The notes: generated by a model from the sequence alone, not told the origin. A stretch of DNA of 64,000 bases from Paenibacillus sp. sptzw28 (GCF_019550795.1 NZ_CP080545.1:1693501-1757500); one strand, 5' to 3'. Counted from the stretch's first letter, positions 42,628 through 52,167 are shown. Numbers and translations are program-made.

Positions 42628-43809
42628 GTGAGACTTGCGCTATTTACAGACACCTTTGAACCGGATGTGAATGGAGTCGCAGGAACACTTGGGAGATGGG
42701 TAGATTTTATGCGGCGAAAAGGTGTGACTTGTATTGTTTTTGCACCTGACGCAGCCGAACGAAGGTCCCTCGCCGCCAATACCTCTTCAGTAGAACGATT
42801 TGCAAGCCTTCCTTTCTTCCTCTATCCTGAATGCCGTCTGGCCCTTCCGAATCCGATTCATATTCGCCGCGCTCTGCATGCTTTTAAACCGACTTTGATT
42901 CACGTCGCCACACCATTTAACCTTGGATTGTGCGGCATTCACTATGCCCGAAAATACAACGTTCCGCTCGTAGCCTCGTACCATACACATTTTGACAGGT
43001 ATTTACCGTTTTACAATCTGCATTGGATGGTTAAGATGTTATGGAGATATATGAGTTGGTTTCATCAAGATTGCCGGCAGATCTTTGTCCCATCCGTATC
43101 TACGCTTCAAGAGCTGAAGAAGCGCGGGTGGGAAGCTTCGCGTATGGCCATTTGGCCGCGCGGAATCGATCCATTGCAGTATCATCCGCGTGTCGACAGG
43201 GACGCGCTGCTCCTGCGGCACCGGATCTCGCCTGAACGGTTCGTCGTATTGTATGTGGGGAGACTCGCCCCGGAGAAAAATGTAGAGGCAGCGCTTGCCG
43301 CCTTCGCTAAGTTTCAACGGGACGTATGTCCGAGCGCGATATTCGTGCTGGCAGGAGACGGTCCTTCCGGAGAGGCGCTGAGGCGGCAAGCCGAACGCGA
43401 AAGCATTCCTGTTCATTTTCTCGGTTTTACGGCAATGCCGGAACTGCAGAAATGGTATGCTTCCGCAAACGTTTTTCTGTTCCCGTCTCCGACGGAGACA
43501 TTCGGCAATGTTGTTCTCGAAGCGATGGCTTGCGGTACCCCCGTTATATGCGCAGATGCCGGCGGCGTTGCCGACACCGTAAAGCATGGTGTCAACGGGC
43601 TGCTCTGCGAATCGGCAAATGCGGATGCATTTAGCGGCGCATTGAGCATGCTTTACCGCGATGCCAATTTACAGAGCCGCCTAACGGCCCGCGGAAGAGT
43701 GTACGCCTTGCGTCAATCGTGGGACAGTATTTTCGAAGAACTGCTGCAGCGCTGTAAGAAAGCGGCTTTTCCCGGCGAAGGTTCATCATTTCGTCACATA
43801 GGCAAATAA
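42628..43809 (+). CDS. Glycosyltransferase family 4 (GT-B)
   Basis: 393 residues, GTG start with GGAGG about 9 nt upstream. LFTDTFEPDVNGVAGTLGRW is typical of MgtA-like alpha-mannosyltransferases. The C-terminal domain has VLYVGRLAPEKNVEAAL and the nucleotide-sugar motif SPTETFGNVVLEAMACGTPVI (Ex7E). Probably transfers a sugar to a membrane lipid such as diacylglycerol, with the PAP2 phosphatase divergently adjacent. The donor is not determined. Confidence 0.85.
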   Translation: MRLALFTDTFEPDVNGVAGTLGRWVDFMRRKGVTCIVFAPDAAERRSLAANTSSVERFASLPFFLYPECRLALPNPIHIRRALHAFKPTLIHVATPFNLGLCGIHYARKYNVPLVASYHTHFDRYLPFYNLHWMVKMLWRYMSWFHQDCRQIFVPSVSTLQELKKRGWEASRMAIWPRGIDPLQYHPRVDRDALLLRHRISPERFVVLYVGRLAPEKNVEAALAAFAKFQRDVCPSAIFVLAGDGPSGEALRRQAERESIPVHFLGFTAMPELQKWYASANVFLFPSPTETFGNVVLEAMACGTPVICADAGGVADTVKHGVNGLLCESANADAFSGALSMLYRDANLQSRLTARGRVYALRQSWDSIFEELLQRCKKAAFPGEGSSFRHIGK

Positions 43810-44111
43810 AGAGATGAAACTTTTCTAATCTTCGACTCGTTAACCATTTTGAAACATGATTTTTTAGTAAATGGATGAAAATAAGAGTGAAACGACAGAA
43901 AAACATGGTTTCACCTCAGTCAAACCGCCATGCAAGCGTTTTTCCAGGCTCTTACGGCCTTCAACCGCGAAATGCGCTTTTGACAAAAAGGTGTAATCCA
44001 TGGAAAATCATTATGGCTGCGGAAAAATAGAAAGAAAAGATCCGCTTCCGTAACACGACAAACAGACTAGAGAGAATATGAAAATGGGGTCTCAAGGGGG
44101 CAGTATCGTAA
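43810..44111. other. Intergenic stretch
   Basis: Holds no gene. A TTGACA at 43980-43985 with a weak GAAAAT 18 nt later is the only promoter candidate for the next gene. Confidence 0.4.
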
Positions 44112-45350
44112 ATGGTCAACACAATTCTGATTATGTTTCAAATTTTTTTGGCTTTCGTCGGTGTTTATCAGTTCAGCATCTCCCTTTTCGGTATCGTCAG
44201 GAAACGCAAGCTTTTAAATCACAAACCGCAAAAGTCGTTCGCCGTCCTTGTCGCCGCCCACAACGAAGAGAAAGTGGTCGGGGCGCTAATTGAGAACCTT
44301 AAGAAGCTCGATTATCCGAAAGAACTTTACGATATTTTCGTTATTTGCGACAACTGTACGGACGGAACGGCGGATATCGCCCGCAGCTACGGCGTCCAGG
44401 CTTGCGAGAGAAAGAACCCTCATCTGCGCGGCAAAGGCCACGCAATCGAATGGATGCTCAAGGAATTATGGGCATTGCCGCGCCAATACGACGCGATCGT
44501 CATGTTTGATGCGGATAACCTGGTGGGCAACGATTTTCTCATTCACATGAACAATGATTTGTGCGAAGGCCATAAGGTGATTCAAGGCTATCTGGATACG
44601 AAGAATCCGTCGGATTCGTGGGTAACCGCATCGTACGCCATTACTTACTGGTACTGCAACCGTTTGTGGCAGCTCTCCCGCAGAAATTTGAAAATGGCCA
44701 ATTTCCTTGGTGGGACGGGCATGTGCTTCGAATCCGGCCTGCTCAAAGAAATGGGCTGGGGTGCGACCAGTCTGGTCGAGGATCTGGAGTTCTCGATGCG
44801 CTGTATCCAGCGCGGAATCCATCCTGTGCTTAATTACGAGGCGAAGGTTTATGACGAGAAGCCGCTCAGCTTTAAAGCTTCCTCCCGTCAGCGTCTTCGC
44901 TGGATGCAGGGTCATTTCACGGTAGCGCGTCACTATTTTTTCCCGCTGCTGTGGGCAAGCATCAAAGAACGCAGCTTCGTCAAATTCGATGCCGCTTTAT
45001 ACTCGATTTCGGTCTACAACACTTTTTTCGGTTTTATCGTAACCTCGTTAATCTGGATGGATAACATTATTCCAGCCGATAACGTCTTTACATCGATTTA
45101 TTACTACATGCCGAACTGGGTGGCTGGAGTCGCTATCAGCTTGTCGCTCATTATGTTCCCGCTTGTTATGATCCTGGAAGGCGTCAAATCGTGGAAGATG
45201 TATGCGCATCTGTTTTCAATGGTTATCTTCCAGCTGTCATGGCTGCCGATTACGTTCTATGCGTTCTTTACGCAAAACAACAAGCAGTGGAGCCACACGC
45301 AGCACACGCGCGTTCTTCGTTTGGAAGAAGTACAGAGTAAACAGGTGTAG
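44112..45350 (+). CDS. Membrane glycosyltransferase family 2 (processive-type)
   Basis: 412 residues. An N-terminal membrane helix (1-24) is followed by a GT-A domain with VLVAAHNEEKVVG, metal-binding DAD (MFDADNLVG), catalytic ED (SLVEDLEFSMR) and the QxxRW motif (SSRQRLRWMQGH). Three or four C-terminal membrane helices follow. This is the BcsA/HAS-like or NdvB-like arrangement that polymerises and extrudes a polysaccharide. No partner export genes are next to it. Confidence 0.88.
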   Translation: MVNTILIMFQIFLAFVGVYQFSISLFGIVRKRKLLNHKPQKSFAVLVAAHNEEKVVGALIENLKKLDYPKELYDIFVICDNCTDGTADIARSYGVQACERKNPHLRGKGHAIEWMLKELWALPRQYDAIVMFDADNLVGNDFLIHMNNDLCEGHKVIQGYLDTKNPSDSWVTASYAITYWYCNRLWQLSRRNLKMANFLGGTGMCFESGLLKEMGWGATSLVEDLEFSMRCIQRGIHPVLNYEAKVYDEKPLSFKASSRQRLRWMQGHFTVARHYFFPLLWASIKERSFVKFDAALYSISVYNTFFGFIVTSLIWMDNIIPADNVFTSIYYYMPNWVAGVAISLSLIMFPLVMILEGVKSWKMYAHLFSMVIFQLSWLPITFYAFFTQNNKQWSHTQHTRVLRLEEVQSKQV

Positions 45351-45370
45351 CGCCGATATCATTTTTGCGG

Positions 45371-45400
45371 TTGACATCGGCAGTAATGCTATGCTATATT
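45371..45400 (+). promoter_or_regulatory. SigA promoter of the infC operon
   Basis: TTGACA (45371-45376), 18 nt, TATATT (45395-45400). Confidence 0.8.
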
Positions 45401-45406
45401 CACTTA

Positions 45407-45626
45407 GTAACACATTTTGTAATGTGTTTGCGCAAAAGCAGAGGCACCCGCTTCTCACCTGTTCGGTATCTGGCCGACTGGTCGCGATCGATGATTGACT
45501 TAGGCTGCAACGCTTTATTGCGATGATTGAAATGCCTACAATCTTGGTTAATGGAATGCGGGTCCGTCGAGGATCCGCATTTTTTTATTTTTTATAAGCT
45601 ACGCAAAATCATGGAGGTGGCAGGTT
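45407..45626 (+). promoter_or_regulatory. infC operon leader (L20-type autoregulatory leader)
   Basis: A ~220-nt untranslated leader with a full intrinsic terminator (ATGCGGGTCC at 45556-45565, GGATCCGCAT at 45571-45580, T-rich to 45592) only 35 nt before infC. In Bacillus such leaders are attenuated by ribosomal protein L20. Identification rests on position and the terminator; I did not verify the L20 site. Confidence 0.7.
45556..45592 (+). terminator. Attenuator terminator in the infC leader
   Basis: 10-bp stem (one G-T pair) with a GTCGA loop and the T-run TTTTTTTATTTTTT. Confidence 0.88.
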
Positions 45627-46142
45627 ATTAGCAGGGAACATCAGATTAACGATGAGATCCGGGCAAGGGAAGTGCGCGTGGTCGGTGCAGAAGGCGAGCA
45701 GATCGGGATTAAACCTTTTCGCGAAGCGCTCCAAATGGCAATCGATTTGAACATGGACCTGGTGAACGTTGCACCGACAGCAAAACCGCCGGTGTGCCGG
45801 ATTATGGATTACGGCAAATTCCGTTACGAAACGCAGAAGAAAGAGAAAGAAGCCCGCAAGAATCAGAAAATCGTGGACACCAAGGAAGTCTGGTTCCGCG
45901 CCAACATTGACGAGAACGACTACCAAACGAAGTTCCGCAATGTTGTGAAGTTTCTGAATGAGGGCGATAAAGTCAAATGTTCCGTCCGTTTTCGCGGACG
46001 TGAAATTACGCATGCCGCAGTCGGACAACGCATTCTTGACCGGCTTGCGAAGGAAGTTGCCGAAATGTGTGTCATGGAGCGTATGCCGAAGCTTGAAGGC
46101 CGCAGCATGATCATGATATTGGCTCCGAAAACCACCAACTAA
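45627..46142 (+). CDS. infC: Translation initiation factor IF-3, ATT start
   Basis: 171 residues when started at ATT 45627: ISREHQINDEIRAREVRVVG is the standard IF-3 N-terminus. GGAGGTGG lies ~6 nt upstream. The first conventional start would be a GTG 15 codons in, cutting off that conserved part. AUU start codons are known for infC in E. coli and other bacteria, where IF-3 discriminates against them. FRGREITHAAVGQRIL is in the C-terminal domain. Confidence 0.92.
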   Translation: MSREHQINDEIRAREVRVVGAEGEQIGIKPFREALQMAIDLNMDLVNVAPTAKPPVCRIMDYGKFRYETQKKEKEARKNQKIVDTKEVWFRANIDENDYQTKFRNVVKFLNEGDKVKCSVRFRGREITHAAVGQRILDRLAKEVAEMCVMERMPKLEGRSMIMILAPKTTN

Positions 46143-46169
46143 CGAACATTCTTTGAGGAGGATCACCAT

Positions 46170-46370
46170 ATGCCTAAAATGAAAACGCACAGCAGTCTGA
46201 AAGACCGCTTCAAAATTACCGGTACCGGTAAAGTTAAACGTTATAAAGCGTACCGCAACCACTTGCTCTCCGGTAAATCAGCTCGTCAAAAGCGCGTACT
46301 GGCTACTCAGCCGCTTATGGCTCCGGGCGATGTTAAGCGCCTGAAGCAAGGCCTTGCAAACATAAAATAA
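46170..46370 (+). CDS. rpmI: 50S ribosomal protein L35
   Basis: 66 residues. MPKMKTHSSLKDRFKITGTG and the basic C-terminus match L35. RBS GAGGAGG precedes. Middle gene of infC-rpmI-rplT. Confidence 0.97.
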   Translation: MPKMKTHSSLKDRFKITGTGKVKRYKAYRNHLLSGKSARQKRVLATQPLMAPGDVKRLKQGLANIK

Positions 46371-46409
46371 CAGCAATAAGCATAAATAACATTCGGGAGG
46401 TTTCTACTC

Positions 46410-46769
46410 ATGGCAAGAGTTAAAGGCGGATTCGTCCGCGCACGTCGTCGTAAAAGAATTTTGAAGCTCGCAAAGGGCTACTTCGGTTCCAAACACCGCC
46501 TGTTTAAAACAGCAAAAGAGCAAGTGATGAAATCACTGCTCTACGCATACCGCGACCGCCGTCAACGGAAACGCGACTTCCGCAAGCTGTGGATCGTCCG
46601 TATCAATGCGGCTGCCCGTCAAAACGGCCTGTCCTACAGCAAATTCATGTTTGGCTTGAAACAAGCCGGCGTTGAAGTGAACCGCAAAATGCTCGCTGAC
46701 CTGGCGGTTAACGACATTAATGCGTTCAACTCGCTTGCAGGTCTTGCGAAAGAGAAAGTAAACGCGTAA
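46410..46769 (+). CDS. rplT: 50S ribosomal protein L20
   Basis: 119 residues. [20 protein letters not shown] is the L20 N-terminus and [24 protein letters not shown] the C-terminal domain. L20 binds 23S rRNA early in assembly and in Bacillus represses its own operon through the leader. Confidence 0.97.
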   Translation: MARVKGGFVRARRRKRILKLAKGYFGSKHRLFKTAKEQVMKSLLYAYRDRRQRKRDFRKLWIVRINAAARQNGLSYSKFMFGLKQAGVEVNRKMLADLAVNDINAFNSLAGLAKEKVNA

Positions 46770-46786
46770 TTACGCGTTCCACCAGG

Positions 46787-46815
46787 CGCCTTCCGTTTGC
46801 GGAAGGCGTTTTTTT
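46787..46815 (+). terminator. Terminator of the infC operon
   Basis: CGCCTTCC (46787-46794), 6-nt loop, GGAAGGCG (46801-46808), T7. Confidence 0.95.
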
Positions 46816-46816
46816 G

Positions 46817-46845
46817 TTGTCTGCCCATCGCTGTCATGTTATGAT
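46817..46845 (+). promoter_or_regulatory. SigA promoter of the antisense RNA
   Basis: TTGTCT (46817-46822), 17 nt, TATGAT (46840-46845) with an upstream TGT (extended -10). It directly follows the rplT terminator and faces no plus-strand gene. Confidence 0.7.
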
Positions 46846-46851
46846 GAACCT

Positions 46852-46979
46852 AAAGATTCGGAGCCGGACCTTACGGCCGGCTCCGTACACAACGTCTGCC
46901 GGTTTTGCGTGAGGCAGATGTTAAACGGATAGGGAGTAGACCGGAGTCCTGCCCAAGGACGGTCTACTTCTTTTTTTTA
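46852..46979 (+). ncRNA. Predicted antitoxin RNA (type I, 3'-overlapping)
   Basis: About 128 nt from promoter to terminator with no open frame. It folds into three hairpins: GGAGCCGG/CCGGCTCC (46860-46884), GTCTGCC/GGCAGAT (~46894-46919) and AGTAGACCG/CGGTCTACT (46935-46968), the last followed by T8. It runs toward the minus-strand toxin gene and is complementary to the last codons and 3' UTR of its mRNA, as B. subtilis RatA is to txpA. The T8 of its terminator is the complement of the toxin's Lys codons. Confidence 0.65.
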
Positions 46980-47053
46980 TGCGAGAACGAGAGAATGAGG
47001 ATGACAAGCGTTGCGAATCCGATCATGAGCGATAAACTCTGATAGACCTCCAA
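46964..47053 (-). CDS. Putative holin-like type I toxin
   Basis: 29 residues beginning MEVYQSLSLMIGF, one membrane helix, then a KKKK tail. This is the pattern of the small holin-like toxin family (TxpA/BsrG-type). TTG 47053 follows a very strong AAAGGAGGTG by 7 nt. The leader contains CCTCTATCCT, which can pair with AGGAGG and hide the RBS, as in other type I toxins. Its own promoter is at 47129-47157. Too short for routine gene callers. Confidence 0.75.
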   Translation of the reverse strand: MEVYQSLSLMIGFATLVILILSFSHKKKK

Positions 47054-47128
47054 GCGGCTTCACCTCCTTTGGATCAGGATAGAGGGATCTGCCCGCCGCC
47101 GTGCCGGTTGATACCGTTGTGTATCCAA

Positions 47129-47157
47129 AGTATACCAAGGCTCGTTCAACAAAACAA
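47129..47157 (-). promoter_or_regulatory. SigA promoter of the toxin gene
   Basis: On the minus strand TTGTTT (47157-47152), 17 nt, TATACT (47134-47129) with TGG just upstream (extended -10). The predicted leader is ~70 nt. Confidence 0.7.
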
Positions 47158-47344
47158 GAACATTTGTTCGTAAATAATTCGTGCCATTGACCTATCTTTG
47201 GAACCTGCAAGGACAAAGGTACAGTCGAAATATGGTCGCCGGGAATAGGTTATAGGACAACTAAGTTGAGCTTCTGCGGCGAATATCCTGTCGCTGGCAG
47301 GAGGTTAATTGTACAGCTTCGCACAACTTTGAGGAGGGAATTAC

Positions 47345-47632
47345 ATGCAGCGCGTCTCCAAAGAGCAAGTTGATAAGCTCATCGGAAAAACAGTTTACGC
47401 GGTCCGCAAGGACGGCTCCATCAGAACCGGTAAGCTTGTACGTCTTCATCAAAACAAGCTGTACCTTCGTCCCGTGGGCAAGGACAAAGGCAAAAAGGTC
47501 AGCACGAAAGCGATTCTGCCTCTTGTGCTGTTTGATTTATTGGCCATCGGCACGCTCCCATACGCCGGCGGTTTCGGCTATGGTTACCCCGGTGCTTATG
47601 GCCCGTACGGTTACGACAACTTCTTCTATTAA
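47345..47632 (+). CDS. Small Gly/Tyr-tailed protein of unknown function
   Basis: 95 residues. The N-terminal ~55 form a basic, probably SH3-like part (LIGKTVYAVRKDGSIRTGKLVRLHQNKLYLRPV). A hydrophobic segment (ILPLVLFDLLAIGTLPY) and a Gly/Tyr/Pro-rich tail (GGFGYGYPGAYGPYGYDN) follow. The tail resembles spore-coat and coat-associated proteins, but that is composition only. GAGGAGGG is 7 nt before the ATG. Confidence 0.7.
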   Translation: MQRVSKEQVDKLIGKTVYAVRKDGSIRTGKLVRLHQNKLYLRPVGKDKGKKVSTKAILPLVLFDLLAIGTLPYAGGFGYGYPGAYGPYGYDNFFY

Positions 47633-47658
47633 GTCGGGCGACCATAACCAGTATCGGA

Positions 47659-48114
47659 TTAATACGTTTTCTTAAGATTTTTGACCAATTCATAACAGCG
47701 TAACTCCGGGTAATAACCGATTGTTTCGTATCCGAGCCGCGAATAAAGACGATGTGCTCTTGGATTCCCTTGATCTACGAACAATCGGGCAACGCTGCAT
47801 TTCTGCGAAAGGCCGTAGGCTTCGCCCTGCGCCATGAGCATCGTGCCGATCTGCCTGCCGCGATGCCGCGGATGCACAGCGAGCATGTCGTACAGGAGTG
47901 TATCGCCTTGTGTATAAAGGTGGATAAATCCAAGCGGCGTGCTCGTCTTCGTTCGCGAGGCGACGAAGGTAACACCGCCGCGCAGCCGCTTAGACAGGTC
48001 ACGGATGGTTTGGGCGTCGCGGGGAGAAGCTGTGTAAGAGAGCGGTATAAGCTCTTTTCTAATTAGACGAATGATTTCGGTGTCGTCCGTTCGCGCATTT
48101 CTTGGCCGAATCAT
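47659..48114 (-). CDS. GNAT family N-acetyltransferase
   Basis: 151 residues. DMLAVHPRHRGRQIGTMLMAQGEAYG is the acetyl-CoA loop and LFVDQGNPRAHRLYSRLGYETIGYYP the C-terminal motif. Divergent from the ilv operon promoter. Substrate unknown. Confidence 0.85.
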   Translation of the reverse strand: MIRPRNARTDDTEIIRLIRKELIPLSYTASPRDAQTIRDLSKRLRGGVTFVASRTKTSTPLGFIHLYTQGDTLLYDMLAVHPRHRGRQIGTMLMAQGEAYGLSQKCSVARLFVDQGNPRAHRLYSRLGYETIGYYPELRCYELVKNLKKTY

Positions 48115-48257
48115 CGGATCACCCTTCTTCCTGGCGGATATGATTATAATCCATGTTTGTGGATATTACTAAGTATCCTATGTGAGAGACGCCGAGCATG
48201 CGCCGAAGCAGAATATACTTTACATAATTTATTGATCAGTACCCGCAATCTGAACTC

Positions 48258-48286
48258 TTGACGAAAGGGATGTCAAAGCATATAAT
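48258..48286 (+). promoter_or_regulatory. SigA promoter of the ilv-leu operon
   Basis: TTGACG (48258-48263), 17 nt, TATAAT (48281-48286). Transcription would start near 48293, giving a ~480-nt leader. Confidence 0.88.
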
Positions 48287-48292
48287 TATGTC

Positions 48293-48750
48293 TATGCAAG
48301 ATGAAACGGCTCACGTCACACTCACATCAAAGTGCGGATTAATCCGACACACGGATCTGTGAAGTCCAGGCGGAGATGCAGTTTCATTCACTCGTTTCTT
48401 ATAAATTATCTGCTATGAAGAGGACGAAGTGTTAAGGGCTCTTTTGCTCAGAGAGCAGACGGATTTGCTGCAACCGTCGCCAAAAACCCTTTTCAACGAG
48501 CTCACCTCGGAGCTGTTTCCCTGAAAAGACCGTCTCAAATGGCGTCAATCGCCGTATGGAGAGGCTCGTATTAGGGGAAATCGTAAGGCACACGTTAATG
48601 TGCCAAGGTATGAACGATAAGCGTGCACGCCGTTCTTACCTATTGAGGTTATTTGCTGCGAGGCGAATGACAAACCTGGGTGGTACCACGGAAGTTTAAC
48701 CTTTCGTCCCTAGACGCTGTTAAAGCGTCAGGGCGCGAAAGGTTTTTTTG
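48293..48750 (+). promoter_or_regulatory. T-box leader, leucine (CUC) specifier likely
   Basis: The T-box sequence CTGGGTGGTACCACGG lies at 48676-48691 and the terminator at 48698-48749. Stem I can be drawn with GAGG/CCTC, AAGGG/CCCTT and TTTTG/CAAAA pairings. Its 3' internal loop reads CAACGAGCTCA, placing CTC (48501-48503) as specifier codon. Uncharged tRNA-Leu would stabilise the antiterminator and turn the operon on. Before Stem I there are ~110 extra nt closed by GATGAAAC/GTTTCATT. Confidence 0.85.
48698..48749 (+). terminator. T-box regulated terminator
   Basis: AACCTTTCGTCCCT pairs with AGGGCGCGAAAGGTT, with an inner GACGCT/AGCGTC stem, followed by T7. Confidence 0.9.
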
Positions 48751-48775
48751 TTTTTCTAGAGAGGAGGACGACTTG

Positions 48776-50521
48776 ATGGTCGCTCAAAATGCAACGCTAA
48801 GGTCAAAAGAAGAATTGATGGAAAAAATGAGTAAGCCGGAGGTTATTACCGGTTCGGAAATGCTGCTTCGCAGCTTGGTGCTTGAAGGCGTGGATTGCGT
48901 ATTCGGCTATCCCGGCGGGGCTGTGTTATTCATCTATGACGCAATGCACGGTTTCTCGGATTTCCACCATCTGCTGACCCGCCACGAGCAAGGCGCCATT
49001 CATGCCGCCGACGGCTATGCGCGGGCAAGCGGTAAAGTCGGCGTATGTATCGCTACGTCCGGCCCGGGAGCCACAAACCTTGTCACAGGAATTGCAACCG
49101 CATATATGGACTCGGTGCCGCTCGTCGTCATTACAGGCAACGTAGCCACCAATTTTATCGGAACGGATGCCTTCCAAGAAGCGGACATTACCGGCATTAC
49201 GATGCCGATTACAAAACATAGCTATCTGGTGCGCAGCGTCGAGGATTTGCCGCGCATTATTCACGAAGCGTTCCATATTGCGGGCACAGGCCGCAAAGGC
49301 CCGGTGCTCATCGACATTCCGAAGGATGTGTCGTCACATAAGGCGCTTTTCAAGCCGGTTAACGAAGTGAGTATCAGGGGATATAATCCGACGGTTACGG
49401 CAAAAAAACCTCAGGTAGACAAGATGCTCAAAGCGATTGAGGAAGCGGAGCGTCCGGTCATTCTTGCCGGCGGCGGCGTTGTATACTCCGGCGGCCACGA
49501 AGAGCTGTTCGAGTTCGTTACGAAAGCGGGAATCCCGATTACGACGACACTGCTCGGACTTGGCGCATTCCCGAGCGGCCATGACTTGTGGGTCGGCATG
49601 CCGGGCATGCACGGGACATATACGGCCAACAAAGCTATTCAAGGAGCGGATCTGCTCATTAATATCGGCGCCCGGTTCGACGATCGCGTGACGATGAAGC
49701 TTGACGGGTTCGCGCCAAAAGCGAAAATCGTCCACATCGATATCGATCCGGCGGAAATCGGCAAGAACGTGCCGACAGCCATACCGATTGTCGGCGACAT
49801 TAAGACGGTACTCCAGCAGGCGAATAAAGCGGTCAAGTTTGCAGCCAAAGCTGATGTATGGCGGGCTCAAGTAGCGGAATGGAAGCAGGAGAAGCCGCTT
49901 AGCTACGTCGACTCCAATGTGGAGCTCAAGCCTCAGTGGGTCATTGAAATGATTCATGAAACGACCAAAGGCGAAGCGATCGTGACGACGGACGTCGGCC
50001 AGCATCAAATGTGGGCCGCTCAGTATTACCGCTTCAACCAGCCACGCTCCTGGATTACATCCGGCGGTCTGGGAACGATGGGCTTCGGATTCCCGTCCGC
50101 TATCGGGGCGCAAATGGCGCATCCTGACAGGCTCGTCGTTTCGATTAACGGCGACGGGGGCATGCAAATGTGCGCGCAGGAGCTTGCCGTCTGTGCAATC
50201 AATAACATTCCGGTCAAGGTTGCGATCATAAACAACCAAGTGCTCGGCATGGTCCGCCAGTGGCAGGAGATCATTCACAACAACCGTTTCAGCCATATAG
50301 ACCTTGCGGGAAGCCCCGACTTTGTCAAACTGTCTGAAGCGTATGGCGTGAAAGCTTTCCGCGCGGCCAATAAGGAAGAGGCGCGGGATGCCTGGATCGC
50401 GGCGATGAACCATCCGGGTCCGGCTGTTGTCGAGTTTGTCGTCCGCAGGGACGAGAATGTGTATCCGATGGTTACGGCAGGATCCACAATCGATGAGATG
50501 TTAATGGGGGATGCGGAATGA
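48776..50521 (+). CDS. ilvB: Acetolactate synthase large subunit
   Basis: 581 residues from ATG 48776 (GAGGAGG upstream). Pyruvate-binding and ThDP glutamate region FGYPGGAVLFIYD and HEQGAIHAADGYAR, FAD/central domain, and the ThDP-Mg motif NGDGGMQMCAQELAVCAINNIPVKVAIINN. It condenses pyruvate to acetolactate (or 2-oxobutyrate to acetohydroxybutyrate) for Val, Leu and Ile. An ATGA overlap couples it to ilvN. Confidence 0.97.
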   Translation: MVAQNATLRSKEELMEKMSKPEVITGSEMLLRSLVLEGVDCVFGYPGGAVLFIYDAMHGFSDFHHLLTRHEQGAIHAADGYARASGKVGVCIATSGPGATNLVTGIATAYMDSVPLVVITGNVATNFIGTDAFQEADITGITMPITKHSYLVRSVEDLPRIIHEAFHIAGTGRKGPVLIDIPKDVSSHKALFKPVNEVSIRGYNPTVTAKKPQVDKMLKAIEEAERPVILAGGGVVYSGGHEELFEFVTKAGIPITTTLLGLGAFPSGHDLWVGMPGMHGTYTANKAIQGADLLINIGARFDDRVTMKLDGFAPKAKIVHIDIDPAEIGKNVPTAIPIVGDIKTVLQQANKAVKFAAKADVWRAQVAEWKQEKPLSYVDSNVELKPQWVIEMIHETTKGEAIVTTDVGQHQMWAAQYYRFNQPRSWITSGGLGTMGFGFPSAIGAQMAHPDRLVVSINGDGGMQMCAQELAVCAINNIPVKVAIINNQVLGMVRQWQEIIHNNRFSHIDLAGSPDFVKLSEAYGVKAFRAANKEEARDAWIAAMNHPGPAVVEFVVRRDENVYPMVTAGSTIDEMLMGDAE

Positions 50522-51003
50522 AGAAACACACGATTGCCGTTCTCGTTAATGACCAGCCCGGCGTTCTGCAGCGCGTATCCGGCTTGTTCGGACGCCGCGG
50601 CTTTAACATTGAAAGCATCACCGTCGGGACAAGTGAGGAAGCCGGCTTGTCCCGGATGGTTATCGTCACCTCAGGCGACGACAGATTGCTGGAGCAAGTG
50701 ACGAAACAACTGTACAAGCTGATTGACGTCATCAAAGTTATCGACCTGAGCGCCCGCCCGATGGTCGGACGCGAGCTTGCGCTCATTAAGGTCAATGCGG
50801 AACCGGCGGCCCGTCCGGAAATTCTCGGCGTCGTCGAGACGTTCCGCGCAGCGGTCGTCGATATCGGCACGAACACGCTCATGGTTCAAGTCGTCGGCGA
50901 TACGGAGAAGATCGATGCGATGGTCGAGCTGATGCAGCCATACGGGATTCGCGAGCTGTCGCGCACGGGAGTAACCGCCATGATTCGCGGCAATGCAGGA
51001 TAA
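50518..51003 (+). CDS. ilvN: Acetolactate synthase small (regulatory) subunit
   Basis: 161 residues. The N-terminal ACT domain (HTIAVLVNDQPGVLQRVSGLFGRRGFNIESI) would bind valine for feedback inhibition; the C-terminal domain contacts IlvB. Start overlaps the ilvB stop by 4 nt. The 159-nt gap to ilvC has two GC-rich hairpins (TGCCGG/CCGGCA at 51013-51030, CCGCCC/GGGCGG at 51052-51068), possibly processing or stability elements. Confidence 0.97.
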   Translation: MKKHTIAVLVNDQPGVLQRVSGLFGRRGFNIESITVGTSEEAGLSRMVIVTSGDDRLLEQVTKQLYKLIDVIKVIDLSARPMVGRELALIKVNAEPAARPEILGVVETFRAAVVDIGTNTLMVQVVGDTEKIDAMVELMQPYGIRELSRTGVTAMIRGNAG

Positions 51004-51144
51004 CAACTACCGTGCCGGTTATCGCCGGCATCGGCGCACTTATTAGATTCACCGCCCGGTTTGGGCGGGAGTTAAAGCGGGGGAGATCGGACCGCAGAGT
51101 TCGAGCGTCCCTCCTTTAACACCCGCTCAAAAGGGTTAAATTAA

Positions 51145-52155
<1,011 letters not shown>

Positions 52156-52167
52156 TCCCTGTCATGC

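Noticed and set aside
46977..47216. 79-codon minus-strand frame overlapping the toxin region
   Set aside because: The strong RBS at 47061-47070 serves the other frame (TTG 47053), whose product fits a known toxin type.
48680..48775. N-terminal extension of IlvB from an upstream in-frame start
   Set aside because: It lies inside the T-box antiterminator/terminator; ATG 48776 has the RBS.
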